Assembly (NCBI GenBank): GCA_903929355.1
Contig: CAIYUN010000081.1
Coordinates: 1 to 64,000 of the forward strand
Direction: 5' to 3'
From: an uncultured Opitutaceae bacterium
GTDB lineage: Bacteria; Verrucomicrobiota; Verrucomicrobiia; Opitutales; Opitutaceae
DNA length: 64,000 nucleotides
Made by a program: the position numbers and the translations under genes. This document shows positions 63,528 through 64,000 of the stretch, one piece after another. The notes under the pieces are model-generated. The model did no database searches and was not told the origin of the DNA. It saw nothing but the letters and a program-made list of their open reading frames with translations. Positions within the stretch are counted from its first letter, which is position 1; each line of letters opens with the position of its first letter.

Positions 63528-64000
63528 TTGGCACCTCCCCGGCCGGCGTCGCGCATGAGCACGTCGCCGATGGCCGCGACCGCCGCGCCCGTGATCTCCT
63601 CGGCCTTCGGCAACACCGTGGGATCGGGCTCCTGGTTGACCTCGCGCACGAGCCAGAAGAACACCCCGCCGCCGAGCGTCTCGCCCTTATGTGAACCGCG
63701 CCGGCCGCCGAGGCTCGACTGCTCGTTTTGGACCAACGCGGCGAGACCCTCGCGGAAAAACACAAAATGCAGGTCGCTGAACTCGCCCGCCCGGTGGCCA
63801 TAGGCTTCCTCGCGTGCCGGGATGGTGAGCCATTGTTTCCCCGAGCCGTTCGCCCCGGCGACGATGGGACCGCCGAAATAGCGCTGCGCGATCCCGATCT
63901 GGTTGACCGACACGATGGCCTTGGTGCCGACGACATCGGAATGCACGCTCCGCGAGCCCTGGAAGTAGAAGTGACGGCCGCCGTCCACATGCCGCTCCTC
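63524..64000 (-). CDS. Phage virion-morphogenesis-like protein, 5' end outside the window
   Basis: At least 154 residues; the open frame continues past the right edge (residues EERHV precede a GTG). GRHFYFQGSRSVHSDVVGTK, AQRYFGGPIVAGANGS and SDLHFVFFREG are reminiscent of virion-morphogenesis/tail-completion proteins (gpG/gpS type). It is partial, so the start and total length are unknown. Confidence 0.55.
   Translation of the reverse strand, partial: EERHVDGGRHFYFQGSRSVHSDVVGTKAIVSVNQIGIAQRYFGGPIVAGANGSGKQWLTIPAREEAYGHRAGEFSDLHFVFFREGLAALVQNEQSSLGGRRGSHKGETLGGGVFFWLVREVNQEPDPTVLPKAEEITGAAVAAIGDVLMRDAGRGGAN

Overview
The window is GC-rich bacterial chromosome with tightly packed genes on both strands, frequent ATGA stop/start overlaps and few clear Shine-Dalgarno sites. 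The mix of genes points to a verrucomicrobium, most likely of the Opitutaceae: an exosortase with a secreted substrate, a DUF1552 + DUF1592-type cytochrome pair, GH78 and GH127 glycosidases, a planctomycete/verrucomicrobium-type c-type cytochrome, a YPLDTC-type periplasmic protein, bTHX and LpxK (so a lipid A outer membrane). This assignment is inferred from gene content only.

Layout. 0.3-2.8 kb: two-gene ABC exporter. 3-4.7 kb: two tandem paralogous small membrane proteins. 5-6 kb: ECF sigma factor coupled to a membrane protein. 6.5-8.6 kb: CreB/CreC-like two-component pair. 8.8-9.7 kb: purN and tRNA-Thr(CGU). 10-11.3 kb: a small accessory patch (RhuM remnant, MNT/HEPN toxin-antitoxin pair, orphan small ORFs). 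11.5-14.1 kb: HD phosphohydrolase, SGNH hydrolase, peptide deformylase. 14.2-17.6 kb: exosortase fused to an extra domain, an HpsJ-like partner and a secreted substrate. 17.8-21.8 kb: metal-binding-like periplasmic protein, GH127, lipoprotein. 22-30.3 kb: gpsA, lysA, a frameshifted response regulator with slyX, a YyaL-type thioredoxin-fold protein, ABC-F ATPase. 30.4-38.7 kb: GH78, a CE1-like esterase and the DUF1552/DUF1592 pair. 38.9-43.7 kb: aspS, two PII genes behind a sigma-54 promoter, aldolase, cytochrome. 43.8-47.6 kb: sigma factor with two membrane proteins (CnrH/Y/X-like order), a further membrane protein and an SUMF1-like protein. 47.9-52.7 kb: bTHX and leuA sharing a CATG start, an aminotransferase, lpxK. 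53-64 kb: minus-strand phage tail module running off the window, ending in a GT25-like glycosyltransferase.

The most distinctive feature is the intergenic DNA. It carries several families of dispersed hairpin-forming repeats, many with arms made of short direct repeats. Two families also occur in frame inside conserved genes (yyaL-type and lpxK), one family looks MITE-like with terminal inverted repeats, and small members occur between phage genes. The best candidates for a little-described system are the three-gene exosortase module and this repeat population.
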